Assembly: GCF_000237925.1 (NCBI RefSeq) | Contig: NC_031498.1 | Coordinates: 30,684,923 to 30,748,922, forward strand | Reading direction: 5' to 3' | DNA length: 64,000 nucleotides | Origin: Schistosoma mansoni | Lineage: Eukaryota > Platyhelminthes > Trematoda > Strigeidida > Schistosomatidae | Shown here: one piece after another, positions 1 to 12,379 of the stretch | Numbering within the stretch: position 1 is the first letter of the stretch | Layout: every line of letters begins with the position of its first letter | The notes under the pieces: model-generated | Told to the model about the DNA's origin: nothing | The model's input: only the letters and a program-made list of their open reading frames with translations | The model's database searches: none | Position numbers and translations under genes: made by a program

Positions 1-324
1 TCCAATATGCTTAATCTTCTTCAAACAGTAGAGATAACGAGCAATTTCCTCAAAGTAACAGACTGATCTATCTAATGCTGTATCATTCCGAGTTGCTGTA
101 AACCATTAAAGGAAGTTAAGCATTATATCCACACTCTGTTTATCCGATTGCTACTTATATATACCAATCTATATGGGTAATTAGAATGATTAATTAAAGA
201 TGAGCTAGTAATACTTGTGTATTTCACTTACTTCATCAAATCCGAGAACTTATTCAAGAAGCAGTCAGGTACATAAGATGGATATATATGCTTGTAAACA
301 AATCCACATACACCTCGTACTTAC

Positions 325-613
325 CAACATCAAGTGTCTTTCTAGCATTAATCCCATAACACAAATTCGATAGAAGTTGCATTTCGATGCTGGAGATAAG
401 CATTAATGACATTGGATGTTTACTAGTCTCCTACAATACATTTTTGGAAGACAATAATTGTGATGATTACTTGTAATAACCATTTTTGTGCTTTAGACAG
501 ACGTAGTGAATGATTACATATATACTGATGAAGTTTGTCTGCGTTTTCAGTAGAACCATATTCGGTTACTGACTTGAAACTGGTGAGGTCGGTCATTTTT
601 GTAATGAGCTGTC
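325..613 (-). CDS. COMTD1: COMTD1-like O-methyltransferase, copy A, exons 1-2 (partial at window edge)
   Basis: SAM-dependent O-methyltransferase of the COMTD1 / caffeoyl-CoA family, first two exons only; the rest lies left of the window. Exon 1 is 471-613 (acceptor ending TTTCAG, ATG at 596-594) and begins MTDLTSFKSVTEYG. A 40-bp intron (431-470, GTAATC...TGTAG) follows, then exon 2 (325-430, donor GTAAGT), whose reading ends ARKTLDVG, the first half of the SAM-binding loop. The intron phases (0, then 1) fit copies B and C exactly. Positions 1 to about 520 are an inverted and nearly perfect copy of 15684-16203 (coordinates sum to 16204 without indels). The 5' half of exon 1 instead resembles copy C. 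The gene is probably functional if the off-window part is intact, but this cannot be checked here. Confidence 0.72.
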
Positions 614-709
614 CTGAAACAAATCGAACAGACACACAACAGTAATTTTCTAAGATTGAAAGTAAATATTGAGTGTTTTTATCATTATTTACGACTAGCA
701 TATTTATGG

Positions 710-2266
710 TAAAATTTACTTCCGTTTAAAAGTGAAAGGATGTAGGATTTTCAAACAAAAAAATGCATTTGGTGAATATATTGACTAATAATAAGTTATC
801 AAATTACTATTAGTGATTTAAAATGAAATTCCTGGCAATCGTTTTGCCCTCCTACGTGAATATACATTGCAATGTTAATATTCACGGTGAAACTCGAAGC
901 CAGCATATATCACCACAAATATCCACATCTTCTGGGTTTCACTACTGATGACTATTCGATAACTGACAAACCGTTGATGAAAAGAGTATCAAGGCATCTG
1001 CTCAATGAGCCTGTAGGTCGATAGTAAACAACCAATAAGTAAATGCAAATATAGTGGTGAATATTATACTCATTGAATAAGCTTGTGGATCCCATAATTC
1101 AGTGGATGACAAGCTGGTTATAGAGTAGTGGATACTGAATTTTATTTTCAGTGTGAACACTGTTGACATGATGCACCTAATTTCAGCTGAATGTTCACAA
1201 CAAGTGGCCACTAGTATTTTGTGGTCTGATAACTTCTTCCTAAATGTTGTGCTATAGCCAAACACAGATGAAATAGAAAATAATTCTAGATAAATCAGAC
1301 TGGTTTATGCATTTAAGCTACTAATTTGACTATATTGCGCTATTTATAAATGTTGGCAGCTGATAAACAAGTGACCAAGTTTCTCGCGAACTATTGAACT
1401 GAATTGATAAGCTACGCTTCTAATTTATTTTCTTCACTCACGTGGATAAGTTGTGCACCCGATATTGCTGTGAGAAAACGTTTGGCAATTCGTAGTATTA
1501 CATAAATGTATATGATTGAGCAGCACGTCGACTTCAACCGAGTCAGTCTATGTATACCCAACGGGTAAAGCACAACACCTGTCCAGTAATTTAAACACCG
1601 GAAATGGATATTAACTGTTTTTGTTAACGATTTTTCTCACACGAGATACATATTAGTGAAGACAGCACAATTTATATTGTTATTCGTTTGACATTTCAAG
1701 TGCTTTCGTATGAACAACTAACTTATAATGTATGAAACTAACAGTCTAGTGTCAGTTAAACAAGATGATAAACTAACATGGACCACCATTCCAAGTGTAA
1801 ATGCAATCAATACAGTCATCAAATACTTGATGAACGTTGTCTACACAGAACAGAACATTATAATTGCTGACAATTTTCAGTTGGTGCATTTCAAGGTAGA
1901 CTAAGAATGAACCCAGTGAGATAAGATGTATTGTAAAATGGAATACACGAGTAAATCAAGAAATATATTGTTTAAATATGGTAGATGGTGTACGGATTAC
2001 TCTTCACTTATTGGCATTTATTGAATTGAAGCTAATTTTTCTTGGTTGTCTTATGTTTTTGAGCAATAAATTTGTCCGACCGTTAAAGATGTGTAAACAA
2101 CCGATATGCGAGTTATCAGAAAAGTTATTAGTAATCTGAACAAGTCGTTTGACACGTCATAAAAATTTTAGAAAATACTATTAGCTAATCAGTCTATTAT
2201 TTATTCGAATTCAGTAGTGATATTAATTTTCAATGATGAATGGTCTCCAAATTAGCATGTGATCTA
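710..2266. other. Unassigned region upstream of COMTD1-A
   Basis: No gene recognised. The corresponding flank of copy C passes directly from its 5' region (about 31360) to sequence matching 2267, so these ~1.55 kb are either an insertion in A or a deletion in C. Confidence 0.5.
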
Positions 2267-2663
2267 TCATTATCATAATAGAACCCACTGAAATTCTGCT
2301 GAAGGAATTCAATATATGTATTCCAAAGAAGTAGGATCATCTACATTATCAGAGCTGACTTATAATAATACCATTGTCGAAATTATACATTTTTACACAA
2401 CGAACTATTGGGTGAAGTTTATTTCTCTATACTCGAGAAAAAATTTGTTTAGTGGGGGTTTATTCTTAGTTCACGTGTAAATAGTATAAAAATAAGGTTA
2501 CTGTTGGTAGAGAAACATTTTAAGTACTCGAAAGTTACCAGGAAGAAATACAAAACTAACAATATTTCGAGATCATCATCAAATTGTCAAAAGTAGTTTG
2601 TTGATATGAAAAGGTACAATTTATTGTACTGAGTAGTCAAACACTTAAAAACAAGATTGTGTC
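2267..2663. repeat. Flank shared by COMTD1-A and COMTD1-C, block 1
   Basis: Matches 31362-31750 in the same orientation. It begins at a conserved AGAACCCACTGAAAT stretch. It shows that copies A and C were duplicated with a long upstream flank. Confidence 0.75.
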
Positions 2664-4435
2664 TAGACAGTTGACATACGATAGCCGTACCTGACTGTTT
2701 TCGTACGTTAAAAGGCGGACAAAACGTAGTGATGGTATCCCCCCATTACTGTTAAACGAGAATTCAGATTTGCTAGTTGAATCTGATCTAGCGAAAGCTG
2801 AGACATTTGCAAACTATTTCAGTGAAGTCTACTCTACGTGTAGTGTTACAACTACTTGTCCCATTGACAACGAGATACCAGCCATAAGACCCATACACGT
2901 GACCGAGGATATTGTTCTTCCATTGATAACTAACCTCAAACCTAGTAAGATACCGGGCCCCGATAGGTTACATCCACGTTTGCTGTCATCGCTTGCGGAC
3001 ATTATTTCAAGACCGCTCGCCACGCTCTTCAACATGTCCCTTTCACGCGCTTAACTACCTAGAGACTGGAAAGACGCTATAGTTAGTCCTATATTTAAGG
3101 ATGGTCAGAGACGGATTGTATCTAACTACCGGCCTGTCAGCCTGACCAGCATAGTAGTTAAGTTACTTGGAAAGATAATTCGGGCTAAGCTACTGAGTAC
3201 ATAGATTCGTATAATCTGTTAACTCCAGAGCAACATGGGTTTCGTAACAAGCGTTCATGCTTAACTAACTTACTCATTGCGAGAGAGGATTGGACAGCTG
3301 CCCTAGATAACGGCCTGTCTGTCGACGTGATATTCGTAGACTTTAGCAAAGCGTTTGACAAGGTTTCACACTTAGGTCTTATCCAGAAGCTCTCGAGCTT
3401 TGGAATAACAGTTGCTATACAGGAATGGACAGGAAACTTCTTATGTGACCGCAGACAGAGAGTGAGGGTCAATGGAACGCTATCCGAATGGAAACCGGTC
3501 AAAAGCGGTATACCCCAAGGCACCATCTTAGGCTCTTTACTTTTCCTTCTGTATGTTAATGAACTACCTTTATTACTTCAGTCGTCGACATTATTGTTTG
3601 CGGATGATGTTAAAATCTGGAGAACAATAAGAAGTGAGACTGATCGTTATCATCTCCAAGCTGATTTGGACGAATTAGTTAGATGTGCTCATGATTGGGG
3701 CTTGGAATTTAATTCCAGGAAGAGCGTGTTCATGCACATCGGGCGCGGTAATAGTTACTATTATACCATTAATGGTACATCTCTTTCACGCGTTCAAGAA
3801 CATAAAGAATTAGGAGTAACTAAGTCAAGACTTGAAAACTACTACGCACTGGAATGCGGCTGCTTCCAAAGGTTATCGTGCGCTATGGTCACTTCGCCGA
3901 GCATTTAAATGCTTTGATGAGGAGATGTTTCGAATTTTATATCCCACTTATCTAAGGCCACACTTAGAGTGCTGTATCCAAGCAGCTAGCCCATGTCTGA
4001 TAAAGGATACTAAATCACGTGAGCGTGTCCAGCGAGTGGGGACAAAATTAGTAAAGAGTCTTTCTAAACTCCCTTACGATGAGCGTTTAAAACGTCTAAA
4101 TCTTTTCCCCTTATCGTAGGACGCGAGGTGACCTTATACTGGCATTTCGTATCTTTAATTATGATCTGGGTGTTAATATGTCTTATCTTTTTGCTCCCTC
4201 CAGCACTAATAATCTCCGGGGTCATAGCAAGAAGGTTCTGAAACCGCGATCTAATAAACTAAAGGTAGGGTCCTGTTTTTCTGATCGAGTGGTCAATGAC
4301 TGGAACGCTTTACCAGAACAAGTGGTATCAGCACCATCAGTGAACATTTTCAAGAAGAAGCTGGACCTTCACTGGAAGGAAATCTGTCAGGATTAACACA
4401 GGTTCATCAACCTACTATCCTTATTACTGAAGACT
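2664..4435 (+). mobile_element. CR1-like LINE, 5'-truncated, reverse transcriptase part
   Basis: Non-LTR retrotransposon inserted in the A flank; the C flank lacks it, giving a filled/empty pair. Pieces: NLKPSKIPGPDRLHPRLL (2930-3000), NYRPVSLTSIVVKLLGKII (3127-3180), IFVDFSKAFDKVSH (3330-3375), SGIPQGTILGSLLFLLYVN (3505-3560), FADDVKIW (3595-3625), and a C-terminal region to 4396 ending KLDLHWKEI. The frame is broken by stops near 3052 and 3203 and by frameshifts near 3830 and 4120, so it is dead. The YADD-type box reads FADD. Family: CR1 clade, resembling schistosome SR1/Perere elements; the exact family cannot be fixed without a library search. Confidence 0.85.
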
Positions 4436-4439
4436 GATT

Positions 4440-4970
4440 AGCACTACATAGAGTATACCCTATGTGCATTATTTTGATTCGTCTGTATCTTAGACGTCTT
4501 TTGAGTACGTTCGAACAATGTGTACTACATTTGCATTTCATGACAATGTGTTAACGTGTCTGTTTGGAATACAGCATACGTCAAACCTTCCAACTTCACT
4601 TCTAATTTCCACAATGATCAGTCAGAGGTGATCCAGTAATACTCGGAACTAACTGATCGCGTTTGCTGGCATTTAACCCATTAGGTCATACAATTATTTG
4701 TTCTTTGAAGTGATTGAAATTTCGTAAACGATTATATTAACTGTGAAAACACTCGAGCAAAGTATAGAACTCATCTATTTTAAATGATAAGCCGAGTAGA
4801 CGGACAATAATTGTGTCACCGTATATTCATATACTTAGTTCCTACGATACAGATTGTGTATAAAACACTGACCAATCGTCAGTGGTATCAAATGAACCGA
4901 GCTGGTTCCTACTTAAATGTTGTTCCAAGGTCACTTAAAAGTTGGCTTACACACTTCGATATTGTTGTTC
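4440..4970. repeat. Flank shared by COMTD1-A and COMTD1-C, block 2
   Basis: Matches 31768-32300 in the same orientation and is contiguous with block 1 in the C flank. No coding function seen. Confidence 0.75.
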
Positions 4971-4984
4971 AAAATAGTCAAAAT

Positions 4985-7695
4985 GGTTGTGGACGGAAGA
5001 GAAGAAGCTTTCGCCTCACGGGTTTCCGTTTCTAGTAGCAGTGGATCACCAATACCTCCAGGCAAGAACCTAGGTATATTAACGATAATAGGAGAAAAAA
5101 GAAATTGGTAAATCATAATAGTATGTTATCCTTAGTCCTTAAGAATAGGTCAAGTTTCCTCTTAAAGGACTTCTGGGAAGTCTCTTGAACTAGCTCGGTC
5201 TGCAGCGAATTCCAGCATTTGGCAACTATTACGGAGAAGAAGTTGTGTCTACAGTCTGTTCTGCCATGTTGGGTCTCCAGTTTCTGAGTGTTACCCCTTA
5301 GGTTAGAATTGTGACTAAGCTTAAGTAGATGTTTAAGGGGATGACCAGAAGTGTTAAGGATACTGTAAGTCATAAGAAGGTCACCTCTAAGGCGTCTGTA
5401 CCCTAACGGATAAAGGTTAAATGATTGGAGGCGCTATTCATAAGGTTTGAGTTTGAGTCTCCGAACTGATTTCGTGGCTCGACGTTGGGTACGTTCCAGA
5501 GTGTCCTTATCCTTTTGGAAGAAGGAAATACTTTATTTCCGTACTCTAAATGAGAACGAATAAAACTGTTGAAGATTATATGGAAAGTTATACAGTCAAA
5601 CTGGCCAAAAATGCGCTTCAATGTTACCAATGCAAGGTTTACTTGAAAGGCATTTTTGGCACAGTTAGCGTACGACTTCAAGTCGCGGTGTACCAACACT
5701 ACTAAATCTTTTTCGAATTGGGAAACTTCTAGAGAGGAGTTTCCTAAGTTGTAACTATAGTCTAAAACATGTTGCAGATGGATTACTTTACACTTTGAAG
5801 TGTTGAATGTAAGTTTGTTGTCGTCTGTCCAACTTTGAAGTCGAGTCAGATCCTACTGAATTGCTAGTACATCCTCTTGGTTGCGTCTCTCCCAAAAGTT
5901 TCACATCATCAGCAAAAAGCAACAAGTCAGATGAAAATTGTTTCGGAAAGTCGTTTGTATAAATCAAGAAGAGAAGTGGTCCTAGTTTTGAGCCCTGGGG
6001 AACCCCACCAGGACATTACATAGCCCGAGTGAAAGTGAAGTTAATCCTGACATCAAAATGTAGGTCTTCCAGATATGAAGTGAGCCAGTCAATCAGAGGT
6101 GCTTTGATACCCAATTGTCTAAGCTTTTTGATAACACATATATGGTTGACCCTATCAAAAGCTTTTGAGAAATCAAGGTAAATAACGTCAACCTTCCCCT
6201 TGCGATCAAGGTTGGTTGTCCATCCATCCACCGCAGTCAGCAGCTTGGTTATACAAGAGTGACCCTTCCTGAAACCATGTTGTTGGGGTGAGGAGGACTT
6301 TGGGGATTATAAGTATTATTGTATACCACCGCATACTAGGGACTCCATAATTTTAGAAGGTATGGAGAGAAGGGCCACCGGTCGGTAGCTTGAGGGTTCA
6401 CTGCGTCGACTGCCTTTGAAAATTGGTGTGATGTTAGCCAGCTTCTACATTTCCGGTAGTTTGCCTCTGCTTAGCCAGTGTGAGAACATCGCACTAAGCG
6501 ATTTTGCCGGGATTGAAGCCGCTTCCACCAATATAGCAGAATGAACCATACCTGGACCAAGAGAAGTATCTTTTCTTCGGTGTTGCAGTTTACGGTACAC
6601 CAGGTCAGCACTCAGGTCCACATCGGAAAGTCCTGTGCAGGTGCAAGTAAAGCTTTCATCAGTGTAGTTGATGTGGGTCGGTTGAAATGTCCGAGATTAT
6701 TGTTCAGCCAAAAGATTGGCGGCATCACCGTCGTTATCGGCCGGACCATTAGGACCTAGCAGTTAGGAAATTCCAGTTTTGGCTTGTCGAAGAGAAGCTG
6801 CATAACGGTATAAGCTTTTCGGATTGGAGACAAATTTATCGATAAGCTTGGTCTGGTACTGAAGCCTGTCTTCTTTTATTGCCTTTGCGAATATGTTCCT
6901 TATATGTTTGTATTGCATGTACGCGCCGTTGTTATCAGTTCGTTTATATTCTGCCCAACAGTGCTTTTTGCGGCCTAGCAAACGAAGAGTGTGGTTCTTG
7001 ATGATTTTAGGTTGTTTGTAGCTAACTGGGACTGTTAGAGGAACTGAATGCTTAGTAGCACATAAGAGTGTGTGCTGTAAGAAATACCAATGAGCATCCA
7101 GATCATGTTGAGACTGAATATCCCAATCTACCCGTCGTAGATTGAGATGTCAAGCTAACGCATTCAACCGTTTGAAATTCCAGCACCTGTTGTTGGTGAG
7201 ATATCTTAACTTAGTTTCGTTGACAAAACTGAAGGATAGGACGGCGTGATCACTTTTTCCCAGGGGAGCCAGAATTAAGAGGTCGTCGACTGGGAATTCT
7301 TCACTTGTTGATATCTAGTATAAGCGCGACGGCGTCTAACTGTTTCTCCAACGAGTTGCCGACTTCACATTTTCGAATAATCCCAGATCATCAATGAGGT
7401 TGAAGAACCGAGCCTCAGTTCAGTTGTCACCTCCAATGTAGGTATGATCCGCGAAGTTGAATCTAGGATGATTGAAGTCCCCTAGAACCAGAATATGGGA
7501 GAATCCGAGACGTGCAGAGTGAGTTAATCCTTCCAGCAAACGATTGTCGTAATCGGTGTCAGCAGTGGGCTTCCTGTAGGTGACCTCGACTAGACACCAT
7601 GAAGTGTAGACAATCTTACTGAGCACCATGCTGCTTCATCAAGATTTAGAATCTCCTGGTTGTGAAGATTGTGCGCCTCCAGGCGTGATCGTATG
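4985..7695 (-). mobile_element. Second CR1-like LINE, endonuclease and RT remnants
   Basis: Reads right to left. It has an endonuclease end ILVLGDFNHPRFNF (near 7450-7500), a linker LGRKKHCWAEYKRTDNN (6930-6980), DVIYLDFSKAFDRVNHI (6140-6190), and a C-terminal thumb region RSHLEYGN (5540-5560) then FSVIVAKCWNSL (5215-5255). It is a different family from the LINE at 2664. It is inserted in the A flank and absent from the C flank (between 32300 and 32330). Many stops and frameshifts make it inactive. The 3' end lies toward 4985; the 5' end is truncated inside the endonuclease. Confidence 0.82.
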
Positions 7696-7714
7696 TATAA
7701 TTATTTTGAGGGTT

Positions 7715-9250
7715 TTGATGGCGAAATAATCAGACTTGAAGTTGAGTGCTGATGAGCAGAGATTTTTATGCTAGCTCTCTGAAAGGTGATGTGATATATT
7801 TTGTTGTCTACTAAATATTTTAGTTTTGATTGTATCCCGAAGTGTAGAAGCTCCTTTTATATTTATTTGAGTCGGATTTCTCAGTTTCAGTAACATACAA
7901 AGTTCAACCTTTCATTTTCAGTGTTTATCACTCATAGGGCTTTAAGGTCATCTAACCTTTTTGTTCGCTCGCGTCTCAAGAGATATTTTGTATTGTTCTC
8001 TCTGTGTGACCATATAGCAGTTTGCTTAGTGTAAACAAAACATGTTTGCTTTTCTTCTTTTCTATCGACAGTCTAATGCAGTGTAGCACCTGTAACACGT
8101 TTTATCACAGTGAGTGCATCGGACTCACATCGGGTGAGTACAGGAAATGCTGCAAGTCACCACCGATGCGGCTGTGCAAAGCATGCTGTTCCACTAAGCC
8201 TCTGCTTATTTTTCAGGCAATTGTACTGCCAAATATAGCCAAAATGCTGCCCTTATATAGTCAGCCAGTAGCAGATGAGTTGTCTGATTTTAAGGATGCA
8301 TGGAGTGTTATAATGAGTCTTGCTTTAGATTTGAATGAAACCATCAATGTGAACCCTCTTAACAGTGGGTAAAAAATACTTAGGTGTGGGCATGTTTTAG
8401 AGAGAAAAGAAAGAGCACGCCAAGACTGCACAAATTATATGAAGCTCTAGAATATATGAGTCAACGGTTTCAGCTCCCGATTCACATATCAATGCGTACG
8501 AAACTACGGAGGATAAAAGCATGAGCTGTGCAGACGACTCAATCAAGAAACAAAATATGGTAAATGATTGACTTATAGGAACACTTAGAAAGTTGAGAAG
8601 GCAGAGTAACATCTACACGTCTGTTGGCAACTATGACTTCAGGGATAAGAGGGTTTTAGGAAACAAAACTACAGAGCTTGCCCATACGGATTTCAGTGGG
8701 TAGTCATTCATTTTCCATTGGTAAAGGTTTTAGTGAAATGAGCAAAGGCTTGTCAATACGGATTTCAATGAGAAGTGCTGGCATGAACTGAAAGACTTAT
8801 ATGTGGATCTCTGGTTGGATGATGGTGTTAAGAAACGATCGACTAACACAGAAACGAATTGGCACCTCCACAACTGCAAAAATAACCTTGTAACAAAGGG
8901 TTTTCACATAGTGAACGTTCGCAGTAAAACGACTTTGAACCCACTGTGAATGGTACGGGAAAGCATTTCACAGAAATTCAGGTACTCTGAAAAAATGCTT
9001 GCAGGCTACTTGGTAATATAACAGTGCCCATAAACGTGATCAACTCAGGGAACCCTAACGTCATTGCAGTCTCAGAAATATGGTTAACATGAGAGGCGTA
9101 TGATGGTGATATACGAGTGCTTGGTTTCTAACTTTATGAGTCTGACAGACTAAACCGTGTGAGCAATGAAGTTGCCTTGTACACAGTAAGCACCTTTAGC
9201 ATACGAGTTGCCAGGGCCGGGGCACACAACTCGGAGATATGTGAGCTACA
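7715..9250 (+). mobile_element. CR1-like LINE 5' part with PHD-type ORF1, copy in A flank
   Basis: From about 8070 the sequence encodes MQCSTCNTFYHSECIGL … MRLCKACCSTKPLLI, a CxxC…HxxC…CxxC zinc-binding PHD-like finger, known from ORF1 of CR1-clade LINEs. Near 9040-9200 an endonuclease start is recognisable (GNPNVIAVSEIW, then LYESDRLNRVS). The frames are interrupted. The same block occurs at 32330-33790 in the C flank, so this element predates the A/C duplication. The Penelope-like element abuts its 3' edge. Confidence 0.7.
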
Positions 9251-9251
9251 A

Positions 9252-10690
9252 TTGATAACCTGATGTCAACCTTATGACCAGTCTCAACCAAGTGTTTCGT
9301 AATGGAGGAAGATGTCAGTCTATTCGGTGATCTTATTCGACCATTGGAATTCATTTGTTTCTGCAGGCGTTTGGGTATGTATTCCGCTATCCTTAATTGC
9401 AGATCACAATTAATTCACCCTATGTACGTATTTTCGTATATACATAAAATTTGGGAGACACAATCGCTCACATGCTGTTTGGGTTTTCGGTGAAACGTAG
9501 ATATTGCCTTTTCAATAATGACAGGTTGGGGTGCATGAAATGTCCTGTTGATGGTGAATTTAAGTGACCGATTCAACATGAGACTATTTGATTTGCCCCG
9601 AAATAGTTACATAATGTAAACTTTCATATCGGGCACCAGAAAGGGCATAGGTCTAATCGCATTGCAACTATTCCAGCGGTCTATGAGCTTCAATGAATAA
9701 CCGCTATTCATTAACGTATCAGTTAAGAGCTTCGTCTCCACTTCAACAGTATCTCTTGTACGAATATGATTGATTCTATTGAATAAGCCCTTTATTAATC
9801 CGCGTTTGTAATGAATTGGGCAGTGGCTATAAAATTTAGGATATTGCTCTGTCCATGTCGGCTTTCTGTGTAGAGAAAGTTGGATGGAACTATTATCTCC
9901 CATACTAATTAGTATGCCCAGAATAGGAAGTTTATTGTTCTTCTCTTCTTCGCTTGTAAGAGAAATATGCTCTTGACTTATATTGAGTTCATTTAACAAG
10001 TGGTTCACATCTTCACATTTATCCCCTATATTTATGATGTCATTAACGTATCGTTTATACAAATACATCTTTCGAATTCAGTTTTCAGCTAGATTTTCAA
10101 CATACCCCGTAAACACATAAGCCAGCAACCGTCTTAGAGGACTGCCCGTAGCTACGCCATCGATTTGTCGAAAGTGCTCCCTTTCAAAAGTGGATTTAAC
10201 ATTGCCAGTACACAATAATAATGAATCTTGAATAGTTTTAACAGGTAATGGCAACGTAAGTTTTTTCAATGAGATGAAGTCACATATAATATCAATAGTT
10301 TTCCTACAAGGTACATTTGTAAATAAAGTTTTCTCATCAAAGCAGCACATTGTCTTTGTTTTTGTATTCATGTCCTTTAGGTATTTAATTAATTCAAATA
10401 AATCAATCAAGATATTTCTTTCATTAATTATCAAATTAGAAGCAAATCGAACTATTGAGCTCTTGCACTGAGGGTTATATGAAAACGTACTATGTACCAA
10501 TGAAGGAAACCAATGGGATAAACTAGATAATTCTAATCAAAGTGTGATAAGTAATTCAGCGTTCGAAAAGATAGATAGCCTCTGGGAGACAATTCAATAA
10601 GGAGATGCAGGGTTTAAATATTAGGAGTCGTACACATTGTAATTATTATTTTGAGAAAGACCAGTTTTTTTGTTGTTGCTATTTATGAAC
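9252..10690 (-). mobile_element. Penelope-like retroelement, degraded
   Basis: Reads right to left. It has a Penelope-type reverse transcriptase, with FDEKTLFTNVP (10310-10350), QIDGVATGSPL (10130-10165) and LYKRYVNDI (10035-10065), followed by a GIY-YIG-type endonuclease remnant (TYIG near 9430, RIAEYIPKRL near 9370-9395) and the terminal SSITKHLVETGHKVD (9250-9300). The RT-GIY-YIG order defines Penelope-like elements, which are known in schistosomes. The copy is broken in several places. Pieces of the same family lie at 42230-42440 and about 50636-50700. Confidence 0.85.
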
Positions 10691-11045
10691 TTATGATTCC
10701 GTTACATGTCATCCTATTCAGCTCATGTATACCTGTAGTGAACGAGAACTAAGGTGGAGAAAATCAATTCATTGTTTGATGAAACATTATGCAGTGGCTT
10801 AGTAAAATATGAAAATCATACATTTAATGCATCATTCTCAGATCTTTGCGTTGTCCTTTACATACTCCATCATTTTTTCTACTTCTGTTGTTGTTTTCAT
10901 TCCTCTCTAATTTCCTTTCTGTTCCCTTCAACTCAATCATATGTTGCCAGTCGTTCCACTTTCGATTGCGGCTACATAATACTATGTAAATCTGACACCA
11001 TTAGTGAGATACACTGCACACGTATCTTATGTATAGATCTCCGCC
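10691..11045. other. Unassigned stretch between Penelope-like and RTE elements
   Basis: A pyrimidine-rich AT-rich sequence (10850-10950 has many TTC/TTT runs). No coding similarity was recognised. It may belong to either neighbouring retroelement. Confidence 0.4.
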
Positions 11046-12365
11046 ACTTACTTACTTACGCCTGTTACCCCTCGTCGAGGAGCATAGGCTGCTCATCAGC
11101 ATTCTCCATCCAACTCTGTCCTCAGCCTTCCTTTCCAGTTCTTTCCAGATGTTATTCATCCTTTTCATATCTGCTTCTATTTCCCAAAGTAATGTGTTCT
11201 TTAGCCTTCCTCTTTTTCGCCTCCCCTCCGGATTCCAAGTTGGGGATTGAGTCGTGATGCACATTGGTGATTTCCTGAATGTATGTCCGATCCACTTCCA
11301 ACGTCTTTTCCCAATTTCCTCTTCAGCTGGAAGCTGGTTTGTCCTCTCCTATGGAACGCTGTTGCTGATAGTATCCGGCCAATGGATATTGAGTATTTTG
11401 CGTAGACAACTGTTTATAAATACTTGTACCTTCCTGATGATGGTCGTAGTAGTTCTCCACATTTCAGCTCCATACAGTATAACTGTCTTGACGTTCGTAT
11501 TAAAGATTCTGACCTTGAAATTAGTTAAAAGTTGTTTAGAGTTCCATATGTTCTTCAATTGTAGAAATGCTGCCCTTGCTTTGCCAATCCTCGCCTCTAC
11601 ATCTGCATCCGATCCTCCTTGTTTATCAACGATGCTTCCCAGGTACGTGAATGTTTCCACCTCTTCCAGAGTTTTGCCACCAAGTGTGATTGGTTTGGTT
11701 GGTGTTCTCCGTGTTGTATTTGACAATCTTGTTTTTTCCTTTGTGAATGTGGAGGCCTATCGATGCAGAGGCTGCTGCTACATTTGCTGTTTTCGTCTTC
11801 ATTTGTTCGTGTGTATGAGATAGAAGAGCCAGGTCATCTGCGAAGTCCAAATCATCTAACTGATTCTGAAAAGTCCATTGTATTCCGTATTTCCCCTCAT
11901 ATGTCGAGGTCTTCATAATCCAGTCAATCACCGGAAGGAAGAGGAATGATGAGAGTAGACAGCCTTGTCTGACTCCGGTGCTTACTAGAAATGCGTCTGT
12001 CAGCTGTCCTCCATGTACCACTTTGCACTGTAGTCCATCGTATGAGTTTTGGATAATGTTGACAATCTTTTCAGGAACTCCATAGTGTCGAAGAAGTTTC
12101 CATAATATTCTCCTGTCCACACCGTCAAACGCCTTCTCATAATCAATGAAGTTGACGTATAGTGATGAGTTCCATTCAACTGATTGTTCAACGATGATCC
12201 GTAGTGTCGCAATCTGGTTTGTGCACGACCTATCCTTACGGAATCCAGCCTGTTGATCTCCGTCACGCTTGGGATTAATTTATTTGCTGTATCTATCATC
12301 TTTTGGTTTACTACCTTCCTGCGTAGATATGAAGTATGGTAACTTGGTGTGACAAACATCTTTGC
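11046..12365 (-). mobile_element. RTE-like LINE, 5'-truncated
   Basis: Reads right to left. It has VDRRILWKLLRHYGVPEKIV (12050-12120), STGVRQGCLLSSFLFL (11940-11990), DLDFADDLALLSHTHEQM (11800-11860), LGGKTLEEVETFTYLGSIVD (11630-11690), KVRIFNTNVKTVILYGAE (11470-11520), and a 3' end with (AAGT)n microsatellite tail at 11046-11060, typical of RTE-clade insertions. The frame shifts near 11700 and 12060. It resembles schistosome SR2-type elements. It was inserted at, or truncated against, the left border of the duplicated CUL1 block. Confidence 0.85.
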
Positions 12366-12379
12366 TAGATCTCATGTCA

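Noticed and set aside
10754-11823. Long plus-strand open frames of 167 and 189 codons
   Set aside because: They are antisense shadows of the RTE LINE on the minus strand, whose own reading shows RT motifs; the plus frames have no family resemblance.
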